From: Sulfuricurvum sp. IAE1
Lineage (GTDB): Bacteria > Campylobacterota > Campylobacteria > Campylobacterales > Sulfurimonadaceae
Direction of reading: 5' to 3'
Length of the DNA stretch: 22,225 bases
Assembly: GCA_945867285.1 (NCBI GenBank)
Contig: CAMBHX010000013.1
Span: 1-22,225, forward strand
Below the pieces are notes generated by a model, which was not told the DNA's origin, ran no database searches, and saw only the letters and a list, made by a program, of their open reading frames with translations. Position numbers and translations under genes: made by a program. Of the stretch, positions 8,403-16,861 are shown in pieces (the stretch's first letter is position 1; every line of letters starts with the position of its first letter).

Positions 8403-10205
8403 ATGCGTTTAAAAACCAAAGTCTCTCTCATTTTATACACTTCCTTGATTGTTTTATTTATTATTATTGCCTATAACAGTATTTGGGATTGGCGTAATGC
8501 ATCTGCACAAAGTGCGCAGTCTCAAGCTCGTGCTACGGTTGGAATTATCCAGTCGGGTCTTAACGCACATATGGTTAATGGAACGATGGAACAACATGAA
8601 GAGTTTTTACAACAAATTTCGTCATTAGAAGGGATGAAAGATTTGTGGATTGCCCGTTCCAGCAAAGTGAGCAATCAATATGGTGAAGGGTCATCCGGAC
8701 AAGAAGCTCGTGATGGAATTGATAAGTCGGTTCTGGAGAGTGGTGAAGAATACATTGTGAGCAGTGGCGGGATTTTTGAGGATTCAATGGTTCGATATTC
8801 TTATCCTTATAAAGCAGTAAATACCAAAAATATTGATTGCTTGGGTTGTCATGATGTGAAAGCTGGCGATACACTAGGTGTTATTTCTGTTGAGATGAAA
8901 ACGAACGACCTTAAAAAACTGAATTTTCACAACATTGTTGTAGCGATAATATTGCTAGTGATTCTTTTTGGATTGATGATTTATGTTGTTCAGACGAAAA
9001 TTTTGATTTATTTTGATCGTTTTGAAGCGATAGGGACATGTGTGAGACAAGCTGGGGAAGGAAACTTTAGAGCTAGAATAGATGAAGAATTAGCAAAGGA
9101 TGAAGATACTACTTCACTCAATTATTTGATGCAAAAGCTTGAAACTTCTTTGGCAAAAATACGATTGAACTTTGGATCTTTATTTCAAAAAGAGAGTTCG
9201 GGAGATACTCTTGAACTTCTGAGTGTAGGGAGTGAACACTTTTATGAAATTGAAACATTTTCACAAACACTTCAAAAAGATATAACAGCCAGCGAGATGT
9301 ATTATCATATTGCTAATCATTTTGGACAAAAATTTGAAATTGATGATATTAATATTATTCATAATTGTAGTTCAACCCAAAAAAGTACTGTTGAATATGA
9401 AATGAAGCAAGTATTGTGTGATGCGGTGAGTGGATGTAGGGCAGCACGCAATATGGAAATTGTTGATTCCTCACAAAGTGGTGGAATATGTCCTAAGATG
9501 ATTACGCCAAATGAACATTATATTTGTTTTCCTTGCGCTATAACTCCTGACAGTACCGTAGTTGTATCAATGGTAAGCGAATATAAGAACAAGCTTCATC
9601 CTATAAGAGAGGAAAGTTCTTTGATATCAGGAACTATGAACGCTGTTAGGGCTGAAATAGCACAACGTCAAATGGCAGAAAGTATTCACACTTTGGAGCG
9701 TATAGATTCACTGACTACACTATTTAACCATTCTTATCTTAATGAGCGTATTGTGCAGATATCCAAGGAGTTTAAGCGCTCTAGTATCCCGTATGGTATT
9801 TTGGTTATGAATATAGACTTTATGACGACTATTAACCATAAGTATGGAGATAAAATTGGGGACAAGGTTCTTGCTTTTATTGGAAGGACGCTTATGGATT
9901 CATTACGAGAGTCTGATTTGATTGTCCGAGTGAGGGAAGATGAATTTGTAGTGTTATTATATAATTGTAATCCTGATGATGTCGCAAGTGTGGGTGAAAA
10001 AATTAGAGTATTGCTTGCAACTAAAAAACTTAAGGTAATTCCTGGTGGGCTTATAGTAACAGTTAGTGTTGGCAGCTGCGCATTTCCTAGACATCACGAT
10101 GAATTATCTGAATGTATAGAGTATGCTCGTTTAGCAATGAAAGAATCAAAACGTGAGGGTGGAAATATCAGTACAAAATATCATTCTCGGATGTTGGAGA
10201 GTTAA
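8403..10205 (+). CDS. Membrane GGDEF protein with periplasmic c-type haem sensor domain; degenerate active site
   Basis: A 600-residue signalling protein. One membrane helix lies at about 7-27, and a periplasmic domain follows with a CLGCH c-type haem motif at 146-150, in the arrangement of DUF3365/Tll0287-like domains. A second helix is at about 176-196, then a HAMP-like stretch to about 255. A cytoplasmic middle region of unrecognised (perhaps GAF-like) type carries six cysteines within 57 residues (322, 339, 345, 363, 375, 378). The C-terminus is a GGDEF domain with DSLTTLFNHSYL, MNIDF and VSVGSC landmarks. The signature motif reads REDEF (511-515), so both glycines that contact GTP are replaced. 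It may be a poor or inactive diguanylate cyclase, or a GTP or c-di-GMP-binding effector. Haem plus cysteines suggest redox, oxygen or NO sensing; that is inference. Confidence 0.85.
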   Translation: MRLKTKVSLILYTSLIVLFIIIAYNSIWDWRNASAQSAQSQARATVGIIQSGLNAHMVNGTMEQHEEFLQQISSLEGMKDLWIARSSKVSNQYGEGSSGQEARDGIDKSVLESGEEYIVSSGGIFEDSMVRYSYPYKAVNTKNIDCLGCHDVKAGDTLGVISVEMKTNDLKKLNFHNIVVAIILLVILFGLMIYVVQTKILIYFDRFEAIGTCVRQAGEGNFRARIDEELAKDEDTTSLNYLMQKLETSLAKIRLNFGSLFQKESSGDTLELLSVGSEHFYEIETFSQTLQKDITASEMYYHIANHFGQKFEIDDINIIHNCSSTQKSTVEYEMKQVLCDAVSGCRAARNMEIVDSSQSGGICPKMITPNEHYICFPCAITPDSTVVVSMVSEYKNKLHPIREESSLISGTMNAVRAEIAQRQMAESIHTLERIDSLTTLFNHSYLNERIVQISKEFKRSSIPYGILVMNIDFMTTINHKYGDKIGDKVLAFIGRTLMDSLRESDLIVRVREDEFVVLLYNCNPDDVASVGEKIRVLLATKKLKVIPGGLIVTVSVGSCAFPRHHDELSECIEYARLAMKESKREGGNISTKYHSRMLES

Positions 10206-10209
10206 AAAA

Positions 10210-10225
10210 TCTAGCTTTATCTAGA
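10210..10225. terminator. Weak hairpin between convergent GGDEF and glmS genes
   Basis: TCTAG (10210-10214) pairs with CTAGA (10221-10225) over a six-base loop. It lies in the 24-base gap between the two convergent stop codons and is flanked by A-runs. The 5-bp AT-rich stem is weak, so terminator function is only suggested by position. Confidence 0.25.
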
Positions 10226-10229
10226 AAAA

Positions 10230-12044
10230 TTACTCTACAGTGACACTTTTGGCAAGATTTCTAGGCATGTCGACATCATTGCCAAGTCGTACAGCGATTT
10301 CCATGGATAGAAGCTGAAGTACCACCATCATTTCAAAAAATTCTTGCATGTAATCATCGTGCATATGGGTACGGATATGATCGTCTGCTTTGTCGAAATC
10401 CAACGGACTAATAGAACAAATTGTAGAGTCACGAGCGCTAAGTTCTTCTACATTGCTCTTGGTTTTATCATAAAGTTTATGCTGTGGTAGTAGGGCGATA
10501 GTGAAGAGCTCAGGATCAGCAAGAGCTATAGGTCCATGTTTCATTTCCCCACTTGGATACCCTTCAGCATGTAAATAGCTGATCTCTTTGAGCTTGAGAG
10601 CACCTTCCAGAGCTAAGGGAAAGAAAACATCTCGTCCGATAAAGAAAAATCCATGTCCATGTAAATAGCGTTTAGAGAGTCGTCGAAGTTGTTCGTGAAG
10701 GGTTACATCTACTTTTACAATGGAGGGAATAGAGCGTAAAATCTTGATTTGATGTGCTAAATCGCTAGGGGTTAATGTTGAACGCTCATGAGCTATAAAG
10801 AGACTTAACATCCATAAAACAGCGACTTGTGTGGCAAACGCTTTGGTGGATGCAACTCCTTTTTCAATTCCAGCTCGTGTGAGGATGCTAGCATCAGCGA
10901 GACGCACCATAGAGGAGTTGTCGACGTTGCAGATGACTAATGTTTTTAGTCCCGCTTTTTTCGCCATCTTGAGTGACTCTAGTGTATCGGCGGTTTCACC
11001 ACTTTGGGAGATAACAACAAAAAGGGTGTCGGGCGTTAGTAGAGGCTCTCGATAGCGAAATTCGCTAGCGATTTCAACAGAAGTTTTGATACGAGAATGT
11101 CTTTCAAAGAGATAACTTGCAGTAAGTGCTGCATGATAGCTCGTGCCACAAGCGCAGAGTTTTATTTCACTAATACCTGTAAATAATGAAGAGTCAAGTT
11201 CTTCAAAATAAACTGTTTCGTCGTGTAATCGTCCCATGAGAGTATCAGAGAGCACCGTGCTTTGTTCATAAATCTCTTTTTCCATGAAAAAGCGAAAGCC
11301 CTCTTTTTGAGCAGAGAGTTTATTTTCGCTTAATGGAGTAAAATTTAATGCGATAGAGACATTTTTGGAATCAAATAAGGCAACCGTATCGGACGAGGCA
11401 AAACCATAATGACCATCTTCGAGATAGATGACTTCATTACATTTTCCAATGAGTGCCGCATCTGAAGATCCAAAAAGTGTTTCACCTTCACGATTGCGTC
11501 CTAAAATCATTGGTGAGCCATGTTTGGCAAAAAAGATAGTGTTATCCGCAGAAGCATTAACGAGTAAAATGGCGTACGCTCCTTCGAGTTCTTCGAGCGT
11601 TTTTGTAAAAGCATCAAAAGGGGTTGGAGAAGTTTTTAGATGGTATTCAAACAGGTGGACAATTACCTCAGTGTCGGTTTGGCTTAAAAACTGCACCCCT
11701 TTGGAAGTGAGCATCGCTTTGAGTTCTTGATAATTTTCAATAATACCATTGTGGACGACATAAGAGTTTTGTCCCACATGTGGGTGGGCATTGAGTTCTG
11801 TGGGTTTGCCGTGTGTGGCCCAGCGAGTGTGCCCAATACCAACACTGAAGCCTGTGCTTTCATAGCTTTGTGCTTTTTCTTCAAGATTGATGAGTTTACC
11901 TACTGCTTTGAAAAGAGAAAATTGATGGTTTTGCAGTACGGCAATACCTGCAGAATCGTAACCCCGGTATTCGAGCTCTCGTAGCCCATCAATTAAAATT
12001 TCTTTGACGGGTTTGGAGCCTATGTATCCTACGATTCCGCACAT
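10230..12044 (-). CDS. glmS: Glutamine-fructose-6-phosphate aminotransferase (isomerizing)
   Basis: A 604-residue GlmS of normal length, making glucosamine-6-phosphate from fructose-6-phosphate and glutamine for peptidoglycan and lipid A synthesis. The start MCGIVGYIG gives the N-terminal nucleophile Cys of the class II glutaminase domain. RGYDSAGIAV, GHTRWATHG and the TDTEV segment follow. Two SIS isomerase domains occupy the C-terminal half (CGTSYHAAL, SQSGETADTLESL, GYPSGEMKHGPIAL), and the protein ends in PRNLAKSVTVE. AGGAG just upstream lies in the tail of glnD. The gene begins 3 bases after the glnD stop, so the two are probably one transcript. This puts a major glutamine consumer beside the nitrogen-status sensor. 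No glmS ribozyme is visible. Confidence 0.97.
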   Translation of the reverse strand: MCGIVGYIGSKPVKEILIDGLRELEYRGYDSAGIAVLQNHQFSLFKAVGKLINLEEKAQSYESTGFSVGIGHTRWATHGKPTELNAHPHVGQNSYVVHNGIIENYQELKAMLTSKGVQFLSQTDTEVIVHLFEYHLKTSPTPFDAFTKTLEELEGAYAILLVNASADNTIFFAKHGSPMILGRNREGETLFGSSDAALIGKCNEVIYLEDGHYGFASSDTVALFDSKNVSIALNFTPLSENKLSAQKEGFRFFMEKEIYEQSTVLSDTLMGRLHDETVYFEELDSSLFTGISEIKLCACGTSYHAALTASYLFERHSRIKTSVEIASEFRYREPLLTPDTLFVVISQSGETADTLESLKMAKKAGLKTLVICNVDNSSMVRLADASILTRAGIEKGVASTKAFATQVAVLWMLSLFIAHERSTLTPSDLAHQIKILRSIPSIVKVDVTLHEQLRRLSKRYLHGHGFFFIGRDVFFPLALEGALKLKEISYLHAEGYPSGEMKHGPIALADPELFTIALLPQHKLYDKTKSNVEELSARDSTICSISPLDFDKADDHIRTHMHDDYMQEFFEMMVVLQLLSMEIAVRLGNDVDMPRNLAKSVTVE

Positions 12045-12047
12045 ATT

Positions 12048-14555
12048 TTATTCTCCTGTTAATTGTTCGATTATTTGGGCAACATTATCACACATTCCAG
12101 TTTGTTTTTCGATTAAGAAATGGTCACGAACGGTGTTTTTGTTGGTGTGAATTTTGGCAGTTGCAATATTGATGTTGGCTTCATCGCACAAATGGACGAA
12201 GTACGCAAGTAGCCCTCTCTGGTTGGTAGTATTGAGGTTAAGTTGTGCATAATGAAGTGAATGGTCGCAATCGATCGTGATTTCATTAGATTTGATAATG
12301 GGTTTAACGAGATCAAGTTTTTTGGTCATATCAAATGCATCATCGATAATCTGCTCAATTTGTTCTTTTGTCCCTTCTAGTGGACGTTGTAGAAATTCAA
12401 TTTTGAAATATTTAATCCCATCAAAAAGGGTAAATATATCCATTGAAGCCACGTCAAGATAGCTTAGTTTCCCCAATAAATATCCGAGGTTGAGGGGAAT
12501 TCTACGAAAAATATGGACGATTAAGCCACGTTCAGTACTGGTGTGATAGCTGTAGTCTTGACATTGCATAGCCTCTTTTGAAAGAGAAATTATTTCATCA
12601 GGTGTGTGTTTAAAAAAGAAGAGATTGGATTCGATGGAGAGCACTTTTTTTTGTTCGTTTCGATTGAGTGTTGAGAAATCCAAGTCTGACATGAGCTTTT
12701 TTTCTTTATGTTGTCGCTTGATAGCATCGGTGAGACGATCACTTTGTGAAGCAATATCCAGTGATGCTTCATAGAGTTCATGGAGTAAATTGGCACCGAA
12801 ATTAGTATAGGTACCACTTCCAACACCGTTAATATCGGCGTAGGTGAGAATGTAAAGAAGTTTTAAATTTTCAGCAGTTTTGATTTTTGACATAAATGCA
12901 TAGAGAGTTTTTTCGCTGTAGAGATTCTCTCGGTAGGCAACATTACTCATAGTGACATGATGGCGTACTAGTAATATAGCTCGCTCATCCATGGAGGAGG
13001 GGAGCTTGAGACTTTTGATAAAAGGGACTATGAGTTTAGTTCCTACTTCACTGTGGTCTTGCTTGCGTCCTTTACCCGTATCATGGAGCAAGACAACAGC
13101 ACGTAAGAGGACTTTATCATTCAGTGATAATGGTTCATAGAGTGTAAGGACACGTGGATCTTTGATATTTTCGAGTGCTTCGATACATTTGATAGAATGA
13201 AGATCCACGGGATAGTGATGATAACCGTCAAACTGAGGAAGATGAAGTACTTTTTTGAACGCACCGATGAGGTGATGCAGAATGCCAGCATCATAAAATA
13301 GCTTGAGAATACAGTAGAGATGATTTCGTTCGAAAAGCTTACGCAAAAGAGCATGTGTTTTGACTTTCAGAGGGTGCTTGATATGAACGTAGGTGAAATG
13401 AAACAGTACACTAGCGTCAAATTCCCATTGCACATCCTCAAGTGATATTAGAATCTCTAGGAGACTATCAATAGTGGGAGTGTTAAGAGTATAGGAACTA
13501 TATAATGTATAATCAACACCAAAAAATCCTTTTGAAATACTGCCATGACGTAGTGAAACGATATTGTCTTTGTTGACAAGATAGCTTCGTGTCATTTTTT
13601 TGGTGTAGATTTGGGTGAAATTATGAATACGCCATTGGGCTTCGAGGAGTTTTGAAACCAGTTTACGCTCATCACTAAAGCCTAAAATACGAGCAATAGA
13701 TGGCATAAAATCAAAGACTAGTTGATCTTGCTGTTTATTGGCAAGTAGATGCAGTGCGCTTCGAACACGAAAGAGTAATTCTAATGCAATTCGGTACTCT
13801 TTATACTGTTCTTCACTGAAAAGTTCACCTGTTAGCTCACGTAACGTATTAACGCCATAGAGTGTTTTGGCAATCCAGTAGAGGAGTTGAGCATCACGAA
13901 GACCACCTACACCCTCTTTAATGTTGGGTTGCATTGAAAAAGGAAATTTTTGTTGACGTACTACAGCTTCATTGATTTTTGCTAATACATATTGCTTGGG
14001 TTTGTCGGCACGAATGAGATTAATCTTGTGAAGAGTTGCATTCCATGTAAAAGGAGAACCAATAATAAAACGTGACTCCATTATAGCAGTTTTTATGGTA
14101 ATATCTTCTCGTGAAGCATCCAGTAAATCACCCAATTCATGCACACGATGCCCAAGTCTCAGCCCAGAATCCCAGGCTAGATAGAGAAATTTCTCGATAA
14201 TAGTAGCAGTATTATATCCTTCATTTTTTTCGTAGGTAATCATCAAATCAATATCACTATGCACGCACAGTTGTTCGCGTCCATAGCTGCCAAGTGCTAC
14301 GAGAGCGATGGGGATGTTGCCACGCATAGGGAGATAGTTACCAAACATCCGACGTAAAATTGTTTTATACATCAAAGAAATAATTCCATCCAATGCTTTG
14401 GTGTGAGTTACAAGAAAGTCTTTACCTTGATTGCGCTCAAAGACGTGAGGCAACGAAGTTTTATAATCAGATATATAGGATTTAAAGAGCTTTGAAAGGT
14501 CAAAATCACTTCCATTGGATTCGATGAGATCTTCGATTTGTTCGGTGATGGTCAT
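12048..14555 (-). CDS. glnD: [Protein-PII] uridylyltransferase/uridylyl-removing enzyme
   Basis: An 835-residue GlnD, which modifies PII protein according to glutamine level. The nucleotidyltransferase motif GSYGR at 89-93 with SDID at 100-103 is intact. The HD phosphohydrolase domain is marked by HDTGKG at about 491-496. The C-terminal part (about 670-835) has two ACT-like regions, including LNTTNQRGLLAYFVHLCDEA. The start ATG at 14555 gives a normal N-terminus, but I see no Shine-Dalgarno in the 20 bases before it. An insertion-sequence remnant begins only 27 bases upstream of the start, so its expression signals have probably been altered. Substrate PII and glutamine synthetase genes are not in the window. 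Confidence 0.95.
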   Translation of the reverse strand: MTITEQIEDLIESNGSDFDLSKLFKSYISDYKTSLPHVFERNQGKDFLVTHTKALDGIISLMYKTILRRMFGNYLPMRGNIPIALVALGSYGREQLCVHSDIDLMITYEKNEGYNTATIIEKFLYLAWDSGLRLGHRVHELGDLLDASREDITIKTAIMESRFIIGSPFTWNATLHKINLIRADKPKQYVLAKINEAVVRQQKFPFSMQPNIKEGVGGLRDAQLLYWIAKTLYGVNTLRELTGELFSEEQYKEYRIALELLFRVRSALHLLANKQQDQLVFDFMPSIARILGFSDERKLVSKLLEAQWRIHNFTQIYTKKMTRSYLVNKDNIVSLRHGSISKGFFGVDYTLYSSYTLNTPTIDSLLEILISLEDVQWEFDASVLFHFTYVHIKHPLKVKTHALLRKLFERNHLYCILKLFYDAGILHHLIGAFKKVLHLPQFDGYHHYPVDLHSIKCIEALENIKDPRVLTLYEPLSLNDKVLLRAVVLLHDTGKGRKQDHSEVGTKLIVPFIKSLKLPSSMDERAILLVRHHVTMSNVAYRENLYSEKTLYAFMSKIKTAENLKLLYILTYADINGVGSGTYTNFGANLLHELYEASLDIASQSDRLTDAIKRQHKEKKLMSDLDFSTLNRNEQKKVLSIESNLFFFKHTPDEIISLSKEAMQCQDYSYHTSTERGLIVHIFRRIPLNLGYLLGKLSYLDVASMDIFTLFDGIKYFKIEFLQRPLEGTKEQIEQIIDDAFDMTKKLDLVKPIIKSNEITIDCDHSLHYAQLNLNTTNQRGLLAYFVHLCDEANINIATAKIHTNKNTVRDHFLIEKQTGMCDNVAQIIEQLTGE

Positions 14556-14581
14556 AGGGACTGCTTTTTGTTATTATTGTA

Positions 14582-14598
14582 GAGCCACTTGCAAATCT
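14582..14598 (+). repeat. Left terminal inverted repeat of the element
   Basis: GAGCCACTTGCAAATCT, matching the reverse complement of 15139-15155 at all 17 positions and preceded by the TGTA duplication. Confidence 0.9.
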
Positions 14599-14720
14599 CC
14601 AAATCCACCCTCTAATTTAAGGTTTTTGGAAGTTTAAAAAAGGCTCTTTAAGGGCGAGTTTCCTGATGTTTTAGGTAAAATTTCTTTACGACAAAAAACA
14701 ACCAAGACACAAGAAACTCT

Positions 14721-14888
14721 ATGACAAACATTGTACCGACCCTCTCTAAAATGTCACTTAAAATCCTTAATTTTGAAAAGACTCTTTTTCCAGCACTTCA
14801 AGAAGAATCGGGAATGTTTTCATCCAAAGAAGAGAAACTGATGCGAATTCTTGAGCTTGCACAAAGTGGAATGACCCCTGTATACTAG
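14721..14888 (+). pseudogene. Probable transposase N-terminal fragment inside the element
   Basis: A 55-codon frame from an ATG at 14721 to a TAG at 14888. It contains helical, charged sequence (FSSKEEKLMRILELAQ) of the kind seen near the N-terminus of DDE transposases, then ends abruptly. No continuation of useful length exists in any frame before the right end. Most of the gene has presumably been deleted. The identity is inferred from position between the inverted repeats. Confidence 0.4.
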
Positions 14889-15138
14889 ACACTTTACTAT
14901 GCGAAAAGCAAGCTGACATGAATACAACCATTCAAATGATTCAGAGTATTAAACTGCTAACCTAAACAAGGACAAAAGGAGTGTTTTTCTACCCATCAAC
15001 ACTCTCTAATGTTTAAAAAATGGCAATATGAACGTTTTTAGAGCATTATTGGCTAAAATAATTGAAACAGATGCCTAAAATTAAATTGTGCAACTAAAAT
15101 TATTAAATCTATGCTGATTTGAAGATAATTTCGGGTTT

Positions 15139-15155
15139 AGATTTGCAAGTGGCTC
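15139..15155 (-). repeat. Right terminal inverted repeat of the element
   Basis: AGATTTGCAAGTGGCTC, the exact reverse complement of 14582-14598, followed by the second TGTA copy at 15156-15159. Confidence 0.9.
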
Positions 15156-15184
15156 TGTAGCACATTTTATCGTTTTTCTTTCGC

Positions 15185-15190
15185 TATAAT
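15185..15190 (+). promoter_or_regulatory. Candidate -10 box (TATAAT) for mqnE
   Basis: A perfect TATAAT 31 bases before the mqnE ATG. The -35 position (about 15162-15167, ACATTT) is not consensus and lies immediately outside the right target duplication of the inserted element. Confidence 0.55.
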
Positions 15191-15220
15191 ACGATAATAA
15201 ATAAGCAATAAAGATTTTTC

Positions 15221-16282
15221 ATGACCGTTATCGAAAAAGTACAACATAATATTCGCCTTGATTTTGATGAAGCGGTTTCGCTTTATGATTTAGATCTATT
15301 TACGTTAGGTGAATTGGCAGACAAAAAGCGACAAGCATTACACGGGAAGAAGACCTTTTTTAATATTAACCGTCATATCAATCCTACCAACGTTTGTAAA
15401 GACGTGTGTAAATTTTGCGCCTACAGTGCTAGTCGAAAAAATCCTAATCCCTATACTATGAGCCATGAAGAAATTCTCACGATTTGTGATGATATCGTTT
15501 CTAGAGGTATTTCAGAGGTACATATCGTATCGGCTCATAATCCCGATACGGGATTGCAATGGTATTTGGATGTGTTTCGCAAGATTAAAGAACGTCATCC
15601 GCAATTACACATCAAAGCACTTACCGCAGCGGAAGTACATTTTTTAGCCGAAGAGTACAATAAAAGTTATGATGAGATTTTAGATTTGATGATTTCTAAC
15701 GGTGTTGATTCAATGCCAGGTGGCGGTGCAGAGATTTTTGATGAGACAGTGCGCGATTATATTTGTAAGGGTAAAGTCACATCACAACAATGGCTTGATA
15801 TTCACCAAAAGTGGCATGAACGAGGGATGAAATCTAATGTTACGATGCTATTTGGTCATGTAGAAGAGCGCTCGCATCGTATTGATCATATGATGCGTAT
15901 ACGAGATTTACAAGACACGACAGGTGGCTTTAACTGCTTTATTCCTCTAGTATATCAAAGTGAAAATAATTTTTTGAATGTCAAAGAGTATATTACAGCT
16001 CACGAGATTTTAAAAACTATGGCTATTAGTCGTATCATTTTGGACAATCTCCTTAATCTCAAAGCATATTGGGTAACTTCGACGGTGAGTTTGGCTTTGG
16101 TGGCACAAGAGTTTGGTGCTAATGATTTGGATGGAACGATTGAAAAGGAGTCCATTAATTCCGCAGCTGGTGCCAAGAGTGCTCATGGTGTGCAATTGGA
16201 TGAATATGTTAAACTAATTAAAAACAGTGGATTTGAGCCAATCGAACGTGATAGTTTATACAACGTAATCAAAGAGTGGTAG
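15221..16282 (+). CDS. mqnE: Aminofutalosine synthase (menaquinone biosynthesis)
   Basis: A 353-residue radical-SAM enzyme of the futalosine route to menaquinone, which joins the product of MqnA to the adenosyl group of SAM. The cluster motif CxxxCxxC is at C59, C63 and C66 (CKDVCKFC). MPGGGAEIF at 165-173, the SNVTMLFGH and DTTGGFNCFIPL segments and the late GANDLDGTIEKE motif fit MqnE better than the related MqnC. The ribosome-binding site before ATG 15221 is weak. The next gene starts 9 bases after the stop. Campylobacterota use this route rather than the Men pathway, so the gene is expected here. Confidence 0.9.
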   Translation: MTVIEKVQHNIRLDFDEAVSLYDLDLFTLGELADKKRQALHGKKTFFNINRHINPTNVCKDVCKFCAYSASRKNPNPYTMSHEEILTICDDIVSRGISEVHIVSAHNPDTGLQWYLDVFRKIKERHPQLHIKALTAAEVHFLAEEYNKSYDEILDLMISNGVDSMPGGGAEIFDETVRDYICKGKVTSQQWLDIHQKWHERGMKSNVTMLFGHVEERSHRIDHMMRIRDLQDTTGGFNCFIPLVYQSENNFLNVKEYITAHEILKTMAISRIILDNLLNLKAYWVTSTVSLALVAQEFGANDLDGTIEKESINSAAGAKSAHGVQLDEYVKLIKNSGFEPIERDSLYNVIKEW

Positions 16283-16291
16283 GAGGAAAAT

Positions 16292-16861
16292 ATGGTAGTG
16301 ATGATTGATAACTATGACAGCTTTACATATAACATCGTCCAATATTGTCTTGAGTTGGGGGCAGATTTGAAAATTATCCGTAATGATGAGATGAGTGTTA
16401 AGGAAATAGAAGCGCTCAAGCCCGATAAGCTTATTATCTCTCCAGGACCAGCTACCCCTGACGATGCAGGAGTGACACTAGAAGCAATTGCTTATTTTGC
16501 TGATAAAATTCCTATTTTGGGTATTTGTTTGGGTCATCAAAGTATCGCACAAGTCTTTGGTGGTAATGTTGTTCGTGCCAACAAAATGATGCATGGGAAA
16601 ACGTCAAAAATGAGGCTAGAAGGTGAATCACCTATTTTCCATAAATTACCAGAGATGTTTACAGCAACACGTTATCATTCTTTGATTGTTGCTCAAGATA
16701 ATCTTCCTGATGTGATTGTCCCAACAGCATATAGCGCCGATGATCACGAAATTATGGCACTGCAAATCAAAGATAAACCGATTTATGGGGTTCAGTTTCA
16801 TCCTGAATCCATTATGTCGGAATATGGACATGAAATACTGGGTAATTTTTTGAAATTATGA
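16292..16861 (+). CDS. Glutamine amidotransferase, anthranilate/aminodeoxychorismate synthase component II
   Basis: A 189-residue class I glutaminase (TrpG/PabA type) that supplies ammonia to a chorismate-using partner. The triad is complete: Cys79 in GICLGHQ, and His170 and Glu172 in QFHPES. The DNYDSFTYN start and the HGKTS segment are typical of TrpG/PabA. A strong AGGAGG (16281-16286) overlaps the mqnE stop and fixes the ATG at 16292. Whether it serves tryptophan, folate or both cannot be told, since no component I gene is adjacent. It overlaps the next gene by ATGA. Confidence 0.9.
   Translation: MVVMIDNYDSFTYNIVQYCLELGADLKIIRNDEMSVKEIEALKPDKLIISPGPATPDDAGVTLEAIAYFADKIPILGICLGHQSIAQVFGGNVVRANKMMHGKTSKMRLEGESPIFHKLPEMFTATRYHSLIVAQDNLPDVIVPTAYSADDHEIMALQIKDKPIYGVQFHPESIMSEYGHEILGNFLKL

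Larger units (their letters stand above)
14582..15155. mobile_element. Decayed insertion sequence / MITE, 574 bp
   Basis: The stretch is bounded by perfect 17-bp terminal inverted repeats (GAGCCACTTGCAAATCT on the left, its reverse complement at 15139-15155). It is flanked on both sides by TGTA (14578-14581 and 15156-15159), a 4-bp target-site duplication. Similarity between the ends continues less perfectly inward (CCAAATCC against AAACCC). The interior holds only a 55-codon open frame and AT-rich sequence with many stops, too short for a working transposase. The GAG...TTGCAAA ends resemble those of IS5-group elements as I remember them, but I cannot assign a family. It occupies most of the 665-base gap between glnD and mqnE. 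Confidence 0.85.

Noticed and set aside
14889..15138. A second gene inside the insertion element
   Set aside because: Only very short frames exist (for example 15 codons near 14919); stops are dense in all frames and the region is AT-rich decay.
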